Assembly: GCA_028023455.1 (NCBI GenBank)
Contig: JAQFVV010012447.1
Coordinates: 1,240,001 to 1,304,000 of the forward strand
DNA: 64,000 bases
DNA from: Epiperipatus broadwayi
Taxonomy: Eukaryota; Onychophora; Udeonychophora; Euonychophora; Peripatidae
Reading direction: 5' to 3'
Positions 12,726-22,989 of this stretch are shown here, in pieces. A model generated the notes under the pieces. The model ran no database searches. It saw nothing but the letters and a program-made list of their open reading frames with translations, and was not told where the DNA came from. A program made the translations under genes and the position numbers. The first letter of the stretch is position 1, and each line of letters starts with the position of its first letter.

Positions 12726-12852
12726 AAGTGGTTTTAGTACAGTAGATCATATCCAGGTATTGAGAGAAATTATAGAAAGGACAAATGAATATGAGTTGCC
12801 ATTATGCTTAGGATTTGGAGACTATGAAAAGGCATTTGATTCTATAAACATT
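12491..12852 (+). repeat. 181-bp tandem duplication inside the LINE reverse transcriptase
   Basis: The segment 12491-12671 is repeated at 12672-12852 with only a few differences (for example TTTACACC versus TTTCCACC, and AATAAATATG versus AATGAATATG). Its length is not a multiple of three, so it shifts the frame. It spans RT motif 3 through motif A, so the LINE now encodes DYEKAFDSI twice. The near identity suggests a fairly recent duplication. Comparison with copy 1, which has a single unit, shows it is derived. Confidence 0.95.
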
Positions 12853-13876
12853 TCTTCAGTGATTAAAGCATTGGATCATCAAGGTGTAGATCCAGGATAT
12901 TGTCATATTTTGAAGAATATTTATAAAAATGCAACAGCAACAATTAGATTACATAATGATAGTAGGAAAATCAACATTGAAAAGGGTGTAAGACAGAGTG
13001 ACTCCACATCTCCAAAACTTTTTACAGCAGTGCTGCAAGAAGTATTTTGTGGATTAAAATGGGAAGCTAAAGGAGTGAAAGTAAATGGAGATTTATTTAA
13101 GTCATTTAGATTTTGCAGATGCTGTAGTTGTTTTTGCAAATAATGCTTTAGAGCTACAGGAAATGTTGCAGGAGTTATCACATGAAAGCAGGAAAGTAGG
13201 ACTAAAGATAAATGTTAAAAAGAATAAAGTAATGTTTAATAGATTTTCTCAAAATATGAAAATAAAGATTGATTATGATGAGTTAGAAGAAGTTAACAGT
13301 TACAAATACCTTGGTCAGATTATTAATACAGATGGACATATAATAGATGAAATTAATCATAGAATTAAACTTGGTTGGAGTGCTTTTGGTAGAAATAACT
13401 TGATACTAAAAGGAAATATGCCTATGTGTTTGAAAAGGAAGGTTTTTAATAAATGTGTTTTGCCAGTTTTTACTTATGGTTCTGAGACTTGGATACTTAA
13501 TAGAAGGGCAATACAGAGACTTCAGACCATTCAAAGAAGTATGAAGAGATGCATGTCGGGAATAACAAGAAGGGATCGAAAATGCAGTGTATGGGTAAGA
13601 GAACAAACAGGTGTTACTGATCTTATTGAAAAAATTAACCAACTGAAGTGGAGTTGGGCTGGACATATTGTTAGAAGAGATGATAACAGATGGACAATTG
13701 AAATTTTAAACTCGGTCCTGAGAGATTGTAAAAGACCCAGAAAGAGACCACATGTTAGATGGGTGGATGAAATAAGAAAGTGTGCAGGGGTGATGTGGAG
13801 AAGAGAAGCTAAAGATAGGAAAAGATGGATTGAACTTGGAGAGACCTTCATCCTGCAGTGGATTGATAATGGTTGA
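12760..13876 (+). pseudogene. LINE copy 2: catalytic and C-terminal reverse transcriptase
   Basis: The first frame (12760-13143) repeats motif A (DYEKAFDSI) and runs through motif B. Motif B reads GVRQSDSTSPKLF, where GVRQGD is usual, so one conserved glycine is Ser. A frameshift near 13095 then moves the protein to the frame 13085-13876. Motif C reads HLDFADAVVVFAN: the catalytic Asp-Asp pair has become Asp-Ala, while copy 1 keeps FADD. Motif D (INVKKNKVMF), motif E (LEEVNSYKYLGQII), the ETWILNRR block and the C-terminal WAGHIVRRDDNRW / RPRKRPHVRWVDEIRK blocks follow intact up to a stop at 13876. The late region has no stops, so the copy is young, yet it cannot encode an active polymerase. 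Confidence 0.9.
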
Positions 13877-13949
13877 TGCTGATGATATATATATAAAATA
13901 CATATTTTGCGGGTTCATCCGTGTTAAAAACTTTTAATATCAATATACT

Positions 13950-13985
13950 GACGTTTCGACTTGGTCACACAAGCCATCCACAGAG
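13950..13985 (-). ncRNA. hammerhead-like motif of PLE family C
   Basis: On the minus strand a six-pair hairpin (GGCTTG / CAAGTC with loop TGTGAC) is followed by GAAACGTC. GAAAC plus GTC fits G12-A13-A14, a loopless two-pair stem III and cleavage C17. The upstream box reads CTGTGGAT where CTGANGA is expected, so the core is incomplete. The same arrangement is found in the other family C copies. Calling it a hammerhead is inference. Confidence 0.4.
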
Positions 13986-14077
13986 TTATAAAAAGGTAGA
14001 AAGACGGTTGTAGAGGCGCTACAATCACTGGTTTGAATAAAACATTAAAAATCCCACCAATAGCAAAAATATTAAAT

Positions 14078-14236
14078 TTAAGAATGTTTTTTAAAGAAAT
14101 CTTTCCAAATAGGAGGAAGTTTGCACGTATCATCTCGCTTATTGATACAATCTGGCCTTTTAAGTATCTCAATGGCTTCTCTGATTTTGCATTGGTAGAG
14201 ATTATCACATCTGGATATGATCCTAGTACTATATAT
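14078..14236 (-). pseudogene. C-terminal end of a PLE GIY-YIG endonuclease
   Basis: The minus-strand frame reads PDVIISTNAKIREAIEIL, then DCINKRDDTCKLPPIWKDFF, and stops at 14078. It aligns with the C terminus of the PLE at 37-40 kb (IREAYFI...SINRRDTCFDISKCW). The REA..I glutamate corresponds to the conserved catalytic-region Glu of PLE GIY-YIG domains (family knowledge). Only about 52 residues remain; the rest of the endonuclease and the RT are missing. Confidence 0.75.
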
Positions 14237-14239
14237 ATA

Positions 14240-15426
14240 TATATATAAGCATTAAACTATTTATTATTTGCATTGTTTATAGTCTTATCAACATATGACT
14301 GGATTTTTCCAAACAAAATTACAAACGGAAATTTTTACGCACTATAATATTTTCATCTATTATGATCCTTAAAATTCTTAATATATATATACGTTAATTA
14401 ACACACTACTTCTAGTAACATGTGATCACAGAAAATATAAACTTTCCCCATGTTATTTATATAAATGCATTATTCTCTATTATCAGATTTCGCTATGCAA
14501 TTGTAAAATGATTCAATTTACATTTCATTTTTAATTTATTGTAAGAATAGCAAATGCACCAATGGATAATAATTAGGTGAAATTTCCAATAATTAATATG
14601 AAAATAATATGATATTATAAGGTAGAGATAATTCCTACTTGTTATAATACCCTTGTAAGATGAAATTTGATCTTAGAATGCAATACATTTATATTAAAAG
14701 CCCAAGAAATGTTTATTATTTTTATTGTTTAACATATATACATATATACAGACAGAGAAAGAAAGAGAGAAACAGAAGCATCAAAATTAGATGGATGGAT
14801 ATATAGAAAGATAAAGAGATATACAGAAAGATAACAATTGGAGGAATGGATATCCAAAGGGATAGGACGGGTACACAGATTGACAATTTCAAAATTAAAT
14901 AGATATATAGTAATGCAGACAAATAGTTAGGCAAATTGACAAATGTGGATAAATAGTAAAATAGATATATAAATATGTAGATAAAATGGATGAAGAGATA
15001 AATAAAAAATAGGCAAGCAAATTGATCAATGTATAGATGAATGGATGAGTGAATGATAGACTAAAATAAACCACTATATATATATATATGAAATAAATTG
15101 ATATCGAATTTTCAAAGTGTTGCCTACAATATTTATATTTTATTCATTGTTAAATTTGATGAAAAAATCAAATTAATCTTTGCAGAACAAATGTTGTAAA
15201 CCTAAATGTTCTTGTTCTATAATCATGAAAAAATACCAATTAAATTCAAATGATGCAATCTATTTGATGTTAAAGCTTTTATTTTGATATAGTCAATACT
15301 TAAATATGTAATAAATGAATATTAGCACTATAAATAAATGATATATAATAATGTGGAATAAATTTTAAAAATATCAAATTTTCAAAATACTATTTTAAAT
15401 ATTTTACCAATTATTACAATGATAAA
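14240..15426. other. AT-rich stretch with a purine-rich decayed GATA tract
   Basis: No gene was seen. From about 14745 to 15060 the plus strand is a degenerate mixture of GATA, GATG and GAAA-type words, apparently an old decayed microsatellite. Open frames on either strand here (for example 14722-14934) are by-products of that composition. Confidence 0.5.
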
Positions 15427-15441
15427 AAAGTCGAACTCATT

Positions 15442-15537
15442 ATTTTTTTCCATGTCTCAAAGCATCGGCCAGGAAGTGAACCCGGGACAACTGCTTGTAA
15501 GGCAGCTGTGCTAACCACTCGGCCATCAACGTTTGAC
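15442..15537 (-). mobile_element. short tRNA-Val-derived retroposon, copy V1
   Basis: The minus strand folds as a tRNA: A box TGGCCGAGTGGTTAGCA (15508-15524), anticodon stem GCTGC/GCAGT with loop CTTACAA (anticodon TAC, Val), T arm CCGGG-TTCACTT-CCTGG and an acceptor-like stem. Leader and trailer (TTGTCAA... and ...CTTTGAGACATGG) can extend that stem. The trailer runs into an A tail (T-run on the plus strand, 15442-15449). A perfect 15-bp direct repeat AAAGTCGAACTCATT flanks it (15427-15441 and 15538-15552), which is strong evidence for retroposition. There is no SINE body beyond the tRNA. Three further copies exist at 35.3, 36.4 and 44.7 kb. Confidence 0.85.
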
Positions 15538-15552
15538 AAAGTCGAACTCATT

Positions 15553-16580
15553 TTCGCAGAACATTTTTTATATCAGTTGAAAAAAGATAATTGAATCTAA
15601 AATTGTGTTTTGCAAAGATTGGTTTGATTTTTTGCCATTAACACAGAAATGGATAAAATATACTTTAAAATATATTGTTTCAAATTGTTTTAAATTATTT
15701 ATAGAACTACCATTTATTCATTATAAGTATAGTCTAATGTTATAGAAAAAAAGATATTATATAGTGTTATGTAATAATAATAGTAATAAATAATCACTAT
15801 TGCTATTTTTACTGAATTTACTAATAGAACAGAGAAGCATTATATCGCCAGAAGCAACTATAAGTAGTAAGAGCAAATTAATCAGAGTATCAGCAGCAAA
15901 TAGGCATCATTTGTAACTATATTTTAAAAAGATATATAATGAAATATTAGGCTAAAAGATGATGCAAATCTTAAGACATATCATACAAGAGTCAGTGCTG
16001 ATCATTATGAGTGTTCGTGGTCATGTGATATCATGAGCATAATGGTCATAAATTAATTAGATATCATGAATCATATGTTGAATGGAATTTAAAGTTAACC
16101 TTTATTATATCCCCACCATTTACACATATATACCCAAATGTCATTACCCTTCAAGAATAATTTAAAATAATGATTAATAAATTAATTAATTAATTAGAAG
16201 CAAAAATATTAATAATAAAAACATGAAATTAAAGATCTAAAATATATTTCAATAATACAGATTATTTCCAATTTAAATTATTTACAAATAGCAGACATTA
16301 TGTCAACAGCTTGAAAAACAAAATTTATAAAGATATATAAACATAAATGATTTAAATAGACACATGCATATATAGGCACACATTCAGGTGCTTTGAATAT
16401 AAAAACAATTCACTTCATAATTAATAATTTATTTTAGCCCGCAAGTCACATTTTTGCAATCTAATCATTATATATATATAGATCTAGTTTCTAGTCCTCC
16501 TACTCTTTACTGGCGTGGGGCAAACATCTTGAAACCATGGTCTAAAAGTTGGAAACAATGAAAGAAATAATGAATTCTAT
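15553..16580. other. AT-rich stretch, nothing recognised
   Basis: No gene or recognisable repeat was found. Short (TA)n and TTAATTAATTAAT tracts occur near 16180 and 16460. Confidence 0.5.
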
Positions 16581-16644
16581 CTCTCTCAGCGTTTATGTAA
16601 ACAAAGCTTGTTAGTGAGCTATTGGTTAAGCTCCATCTAGTGAT
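16581..16644 (+). repeat. single-arm copy of palindrome family H
   Basis: CTCTCAGCGTTTATGTAAAC and the following AAGCTTGTTAGTGAGCTATT closely match 6286-6345, including the final CTCCATCTAGTGA. The copy ends directly at a (TA)n run. Only one arm is present. Confidence 0.8.
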
Positions 16645-17498
16645 ATATATATATATACTGACTCAATATAAAATCTGAATTTTTCTTCTATCATTAATAT
16701 AAAAAAAACAAGTACAATTCCATAATATTTTTTTTAATTATAAAACCAATTTTTTATGAATGACATAACAAAACTTTAAAAATGTATATATATATATAGA
16801 GAGAGATAAAGTTGTAATACTCTAAAGCTTTTATTTATTTTTTGTTCTTTCCTGAGTAGTTCACTGGTTAATCACTTTTATTTTTATGAAACCCTTCTAT
16901 TGGATGACTAATATATTCAATTCATTCAAGGTTGTTTACTTTTAAAACAAATTGGTAATGTTTTAGACAATAAGCATACATAGATTTTTTTTGCATTTTA
17001 AAATTCTTGTCAGATTTTTAAAATGAGATCTATATACAGTTCAATGGGTTGCAATATCTGCAGTAGTTTGATCTTAACTGCCTTCACATACATTGAACAT
17101 TGCACACCATTGTTCATATTTTTCTGATGTGTTTGATTATCATAGAATACACATTATTCCCTGAACTATATATAAAGAGTACTACTTTCCTTACTAACTT
17201 TTTTCCCAATGGAAATGTAACAAGTGTCTGGAGTTGATTTTGTAGCTTAGATCTATATCAACTTCAGAATTTATACAATCATTACTATTTGATATTATTT
17301 ATTTTATATCATCAGCTAAAGTTTTCAAGCATTATGTTTTCTGATGCAATACAGAAATGTTTGACTTTTTTTCTACCACTAATAAATTGATATCTCATTT
17401 TATCACTAAAAAAAGATACTTTATGAATTTTCTTAAATTTTATAAAGCTTCTAGATCACAAAATATTGTGTCATATCAAATTTAGAAAAGATAATAAA

Positions 17499-17876
17499 TA
17501 AACTCTTTGTTTTTACTTCACCTTCAAGTGGTAAGTTTTAATTACGCTTTACACAAAAAGTGAAGCTTAGTATTATTTGAAAAGAATTATAAGGCTAAGC
17601 ACTTTTGGGGAACTTAGATTTCCATATTCATAGCCTATGCAATAAACTGAAAAGAATCATGCTTTGCAATTTCCAAACAATGAACAATATGAAAAAAAAA
17701 ACTTTGAATAAATTTTGCATAAATTACTGCCAAGTTTCGCTTAAAATCTCAATGTAAGCCGGCATTCCCAAGATAGGCTATAAACATGGAGACCTAAGTT
17801 CCCTGAAAGCACTAAGCCTTAAAATTCTTTTCTAATAATACCAAGCTTCACTTTTTTGCATAAAGTGCAATTAAAA
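17499..17876. mobile_element. foldback element, family D, with 13-bp flanking repeat
   Basis: Arms at about 17541-17640 and 17771-17872 are imperfect inverted copies (for example GGCTAAGCACTTTTGGGGAA against TTCCCTGAAAGCACTAAGCC). A perfect 13-bp direct repeat AAAAGATAATAAA lies at 17486-17498 and 17877-17889, immediately outside. Each arm contains the GGCTATGAATATG...GAAAGTGCTTAGCC core that also occurs at the 3' end of the PLE at 37-40 kb. The left end extends about 40 bp beyond the arm, exactly as in the relative at 40280-40558, so the family has a defined asymmetric structure. No protein is encoded. Confidence 0.8.
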
Positions 17877-17889
17877 AAAAGATAATAAA

Positions 17890-18967
17890 GTAAAAAATAA
17901 TGTGTTTTCAATAATAAAGTAAAGAATAAAGTATATATGCTTTCAACATAAGCTTAAGAAATTTTATTAATACACACTATTGTGTATGGTGTTCAAAATC
18001 AGAAAAATGGCTACTACTGTATCAAAGAAAATATTAAATTTACAAATATTAGTTGTTTTTTAATGTGCTCATGTATGGCACTCCATTACTATGTTGTAAA
18101 ATTTATTGCAAAATATAAATTTAATGTTTTGTAGTTGTTTAGTTGTCTTTTTTTATAATTTACATTTTTGGCTAGTATATAATTTAAATAGTATATACTG
18201 ATGCAGCATATATTATGGTTTTACTATATACATATGTTTTTCTCAGCAGAAAATTTGTATCATCTGTCATTTATAGATGTGTATAGTAGCTTCATATGTA
18301 AATAAAAGTAGATTTTTTTAATAGAATTAATATTCCAAATAAAAAATAAGCAAACAGTTTTATTGCTTAGACTTTATAAGAAGTTTGAGTGCTGGAAATA
18401 ACAGAACTGAAATCAAATTGATGATTTTAGACTCCAGAGTCTGGTGTTCTGCCACTACTTTAAATCACACAGAGCAATATTCTAAACCATATTTTTTTAC
18501 ATTCAAATATATTTCAAATAATATTTTTATCAATAGATTGTGTTTCTATACATAAGTAAAATAGCTTAATGCTTAAAATACAATCATTTCTTAGGATGTC
18601 TTCTTGTATAGATTGTCTTATATTATGTGTCAATTAATTGATAGACAAGAATAGTGATTCTAAACTCAAGTTTGGCATTTCTCATTTCCAAACTTCAGGT
18701 TATAGCTTATAAGACACTACAGACAACCTTACATATATTTCTCTGAGCAGCTATGCTTAAGGAAACTAATGACAACAATAATTTTTGTTAAAGGTGTCTT
18801 CTTTAGTTAAACTTACCTCCATATTTATATTCACATTAAGTGATGTATAAAAATTTAAAAGCACAGAAGTATACTAAATATGTTTTTTTAATTAACAGTA
18901 ATTAGATTAGTTGTGTTTTAATTTATATATATATATATGTTAATTTTAATATTTTCACGGATAAAAG
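17890..18967. other. AT-rich stretch, nothing recognised
   Basis: No gene, RNA fold or repeat relation was recognised in this stretch. Confidence 0.5.
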
Positions 18968-19072
18968 ATGTCATATTATTATTACTATTTGCGGGATATT
19001 CCGTGTAGTGAAAAAGCTAAATGCTTTTTCACTACACGGAATATCCCGCAAATAGTAATAATAATATGACAT
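18968..19072. repeat. perfect 50-bp-arm palindrome
   Basis: Arms 18968-19017 and 19023-19072 are perfect reverse complements over 50 of 50 bases, with a 5-bp loop TAAAT. The block CACGGAATATCCCGCAAATA on the right arm resembles the terminal block of PLE family C (CGGATGAACCCGCAAAATA). I therefore read it as two 50-bp element ends joined head to head. Absence of mismatches means recent formation or gene conversion. Confidence 0.9.
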
Positions 19073-19506
19073 ACATATATATATATATCAAAAGCAAATA
19101 GATTGAAAAATAGTTTCTTAATTAAAATAATCTTTCTTAATACTTTTAAAAAATATATACTATAATTGACTTTTCTAATCATATGTATCTTAAAAACATT
19201 TTTGTTTATAGAAAATTAGTTTTCTATTACTGTTCCTTTAAAATTTTAATTTTTTGTTAAAATTGGAAATAAATCAAATAAAATATTTGTATCAATCATA
19301 TAGAGATATGTTTACATTTATTTTTTTTTAAATATAGAATTTTGATAATCAAGAAATATTATTAATTAATATTCAAACCATTTCAGACTTTATTTTATAT
19401 ATTTATATACATAAATTGTGATTTTATTTTTTTCTATTTGATGTTAAAACACTATCAAGGTACACATGTATATTGTGTGTGATAAGATTGATCCACCTCA
19501 ATATAC

Positions 19507-19769
<263 letters not shown>

Positions 19770-19770
<1 letters not shown>

Positions 19771-21224
19771 AGATAAGCAGACATATATATATATATATAT
19801 AGATAGATTGTTAAATAGAAACAGACAGATAAGTAGATAGTTAGATAGATTAACATGAACATGTAAATAAATAAATAAATATATAGTTTGATAGAAAGGG
19901 AAATAGTAGAATAGAAAAAGGTAGAAAGCCATCTAAATATACATAATCAGAAAACACAGATACATATATAAAAAAAGAAGAAAGTGAAAGAGATGAGACT
20001 TGGATCTTTATGCAAATAATTATTTCAGTGATTTTATTGTTTTATTTTTATTGACATTATTATTAATTTACATTTTTTCTAAAGAAGTTTCTGACAAAAA
20101 TAATATTTTGATAATGCCTCATTAAATTATAATTTTTATATAGAATTTGTTACAAAGGATAATGTTTTATATTTTTTATATATAAGATTTAATTCGTGTT
20201 TTCTGTAATTCATTTGATTTTTTTTTTGTTTATATTAAAATTTCTATTAAGTCATTATATACAAAGGGGCATGTGCAACTGTGTATAAGTGCCAATCTAT
20301 AATTTAGAAAAATATCAGTAATGTTTTTTTGTATCATTAACAGTTCAAAATTAAATCTAAAATTGTGAATAGATATCACTTATTTTTGTCCAAAAGATGT
20401 AACAATTGATATCTGAGCCATAAAAAACTAATGTGGTAATCAAAGTTGTTTTTAGAAAAATAAAAATTTCAGTACTCTAACAGTAATAACTTATGTTTTT
20501 AAGTGCTTTTATTGAGGTTGGAAAATCAGTTTGTTTGTTTGTTAAATTTTGTTTTCTTTTCAAGTTAGAATGAAATTTTAAATTTGAGGTTTAATATGTT
20601 TAAATTCAGTGGAATTGTTTGAAATCTGGTGTATAACTAAGTAAATTTAGCATAATTCATTTGGAACACTCATATTTTCAGTAGGTCATTTAGTTTCTTA
20701 TATATGAAACAGATGATTGGGAAAAAATTAAAAATATTCAATAATTTCATGTATCTCAGTTAAGAATTATTCTTAAAACTTTCATTTGTTTAAATAAAAT
20801 TCATGAGAGAGTGCATAAATATTTTTCCCCTTTTTATAACATTTTAAAATTGATATTTAATATATTTAAGTTCAATATAACTTGTTGAAATTTTGCATAT
20901 TTGTTTAAAATGTCTATGCAATTGGTAGGATACATTAATCTTTTAAATAGGTCATTCAGTTTTTTAGCTAGGAAAAGTGGGCAGGATTGCTTTAAATAAT
21001 ACTTGCTATCAATTTTATTTGTTATTATTGAAACTTTCACTTAAGTGATAAGAAACTGTTTATAATATTGTTTTGTTAAGCTTTTCTTTTAAATAAAAAG
21101 AAAAAATTTCAACAACAATTTTAAACATAAACTGTATATGTACAATAATCAAAAAAGCAAATCATATATAATGTGATATTACTTTTATAAGCTTGTATTT
21201 ACAAAAATGCAATACAGAGAGTGT
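19770..21224. other. AT-rich stretch, nothing recognised
   Basis: No gene or clear repeat relation was found. Short TA and GATA tracts follow the microsatellite up to about 19900. Confidence 0.5.
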
Positions 21225-21302
21225 ACCAATAGCTCAAACAAACTCTTAATTAATAAGTGCAGTATGAGAAAATATTTAAAATCTCTATCCAGAACACTCC
21301 CA

Positions 21303-21348
21303 TCTCCAGACCAACTGGTTTCAAGCTTATGGCTCATCTCAGTGGAGA
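21303..21348 (-). ncRNA. hammerhead-like ribozyme motif (family A, left arm)
   Basis: On the minus strand in order: stem I strand TCTCCA, a CTGAGAT box, hairpin GAGC-CATAA-GCTT, GAA, stem III ACC-AGTT-GGT, C17, and the second stem I strand TGGAGA. Stem I pairs over six bases, stem III over three with a tetraloop, and stem II over four with one G-U. This is the complete layout of a type I hammerhead. The only core defect is GAT where NGA is expected in the CTGANGA box. The predicted cleavage site would be after C17 (plus-strand G21309). Confidence 0.6.
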
Positions 21349-21515
21349 GCTAGAATATTCTAACACTAGATCTAAAATATCAACTCAAAACCCAGGACTT
21401 ATTTCATATGTAATATTTAAGTAGAAAATTTTAGAGTTTCTACTTAAATATTACATATGAAATAAGTGCTTGTTTTTGAGTTGATATTTTAGATCTAATG
21501 TCCAAATATTCTAGC

Positions 21516-21561
21516 TCTCCAATGACATAAGCCATTAGCTCGAAAACAGTTGGTCTGGAGA
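21516..21561 (+). ncRNA. hammerhead-like ribozyme motif (family A, right arm, decayed)
   Basis: The same layout as the left arm: TCTCCA, ATGACAT in place of CTGANGA, AAGC-CATTA-GCTC, GAA, AAC-AGTT-GGT, C at 21555, TGGAGA. Stem I is still perfect, but the CTGANGA box and one pair each in stems II and III are changed, so it is probably inactive. Confidence 0.5.
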
Positions 21562-22204
21562 TGGGAGTGTTCTGGATAGAGATTTTAAATATTTTCTCAT
21601 ACTGCACTTATTAATTTAAGAAGTTGTTTGAGCTATTGGTATTACAGTATAGATATAAACATTTTTAAAAATAAAAATAACTGATTTTTTATACATATAT
21701 AATTATGTACACCTACTAAACATGATATATACATAAAAATATACATATTAACTTACTTTAGAAATATATATATATGTGTGTGTGTGTCAAATTGATTTAA
21801 AGTAAAATTATATGTATTAAGTGAAGTTTATTTACAATATAATTTTGGTAACCTTTTTTTTTAAAAAAAAAAAAGTAAAAAAGTTCCAATCAAAGTAAAA
21901 ATGTTAAACACTTTTTACTTAAAAGAATATTTCATATTTTTAATTACTTATATACACACATATTAATATACACACATACTAAATAGGATATATGCATTAT
22001 AGGTATAATTTAATTTATAGCAGAAATATCTTATGATACATATGTATCACCATAAGTATCCAGTCAATTTAAAGTACTATATAGTTTTACATTTTCATTT
22101 ACTGTGCCAATACTAAAAACTTAAAAATAATAGAGATAATTTTTTTTTATATTAAATAGTTTTATTGATTGTAAACTAAAAAGAAAAAAATAATAATTGT
22201 TTTT

Positions 22205-22384
22205 TTTTTCAACCACAATTGGGGTTTTAGATTTAACTTGAAATAAAATCATGGAGGGAGAATCCAGAAATTAATTAAATCAATCTATTTTTTATAACAA
22301 ACAATTGACTTAATTAATTTTTGGACCTTTCCCTATGCCTTTATTTCAAGTTAAATTTAAAATCCACAATTGTGGTTAAAGAAA
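22205..22384. repeat. foldback repeat with 75-bp arms
   Basis: Arms 22205-22279 and 22310-22384 are imperfect inverted copies (AACCACAATTGGGGTTTTAG against the AAAATCCACAATTGTGGTT strand, and TTTAACTTGAAATAAA against TTTATTTCAAGTTAAA). The spacer is 30 bp. I did not see a hammerhead-like core, and no flanking repeat is clear because both sides are poly-T or poly-A rich. Confidence 0.8.
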
Positions 22385-22920
22385 CAATTTTTTTTTAGTG
22401 CATGGTGAATAAAGTCATATAATATAAAAAATACATCTATTATTAAGTGTAAAATAGATAAAATTAAATTATTAGAAAACATAATACTTTATCAGTTTGT
22501 AATCTGCTCTGTGATTTGACATTTGGCAGAATGGGTATAATGATGGATTTGAAAATGTAAAGTGCTTTGAATCAAGATTCAACCTAACACTTCTGGTGTT
22601 ATAAAACCATCCACAAACCATTTTACTACTTTTTGGTTGTAATATTTTTTCCATTAAAAAAACAATTACTTTAAAAATTAAAAAGCATAACAAAGAAATT
22701 TAAATTGCAACCAATATTAAACTAATTTGTGATTTCAGTATTACATTTTGGAAAAAGTAATCATTAATTAAATTGATAAATTATATTCTAATAAAATTTG
22801 ATGCATTGTAAAGCTAACAAATATCTATAACTGATTTCAAAGCATGTTTTACAGATATACTATTAAAAATCTTAAATATGCATATTACATTAAATATTTA
22901 TAATATTTATTGAGAACAAT

Positions 22921-22985
22921 ATTGTGGTGCAATGGTTAGATAATCTGTTTAATAATCTGCTTATCTGGAATTTGAAATTGGGCTG
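22921..22985 (+). repeat. possible tRNA-derived SINE head
   Basis: GTGGTGCAATGGTTAGATAATC (22925 onward) resembles an A box with D arm. GGAATTTGAAATTGG about 45 bp later resembles a decayed B box. A non-tRNA body may follow. It differs from the tRNA-Val retroposons of this window. Confidence 0.35.
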
Positions 22986-22989
22986 AATA

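Larger units (their letters stand above)
11507..13885 (+). mobile_element. RTE-like LINE, copy 2, 5'-truncated
   Basis: The copy begins abruptly after a (TA)n run (about 11485-11508), inside the end of the endonuclease domain (GSDHRLV motif). It ends with GGTTGATGCTGATGA (about 13871-13885), a GATGA-type 3' tail as expected of RTE-like elements. It is much better preserved than copy 1 but still dead, because of an internal duplication, a frameshift near 13095 and an altered catalytic motif. The next element, a PLE 3' end, begins only about 10 bp downstream, across another TA run. Confidence 0.9.
13890..14240 (-). mobile_element. Penelope-like element 3' end (family C)
   Basis: Reading leftward from 14240, the sequence holds the last part of a GIY-YIG endonuclease, a stop, a 3' untranslated stretch with a hammerhead-like motif (13950-13985) and a terminal block (CGGATGAACCCGCAAAATA) ending in a TA run. 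It is 5'-truncated and sits between (TA)n runs on both sides. The same sequence recurs as a palindromic pair at 54271-54810 and as a single plus-strand copy at 62783-62930. Confidence 0.8.
21225..21640. mobile_element. foldback element, family A, with two hammerhead-like motifs
   Basis: Arms 21225-21427 and 21437-21640 are inverted copies with a 9-bp loop (ATTTTAGAG). The central 30 bp or so of each arm match perfectly. Each arm carries one hammerhead-like motif (21303-21348 minus and 21516-21561 plus), both pointing outward. Related single-arm copies are at about 34040-34165 and 61388-61552. No flanking direct repeat is obvious and nothing is encoded. Confidence 0.85.

Noticed and set aside
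11714-13918. Several minus-strand open frames across LINE copy 2
   Set aside because: They are antisense to the recognised reverse transcriptase and carry no domain.
15442-15537. Functional tRNA-Val gene
   Set aside because: The fold is good, but an A tail, flanking target-site duplication, acceptor mismatches and three sister copies show a retroposed copy, not a working gene.
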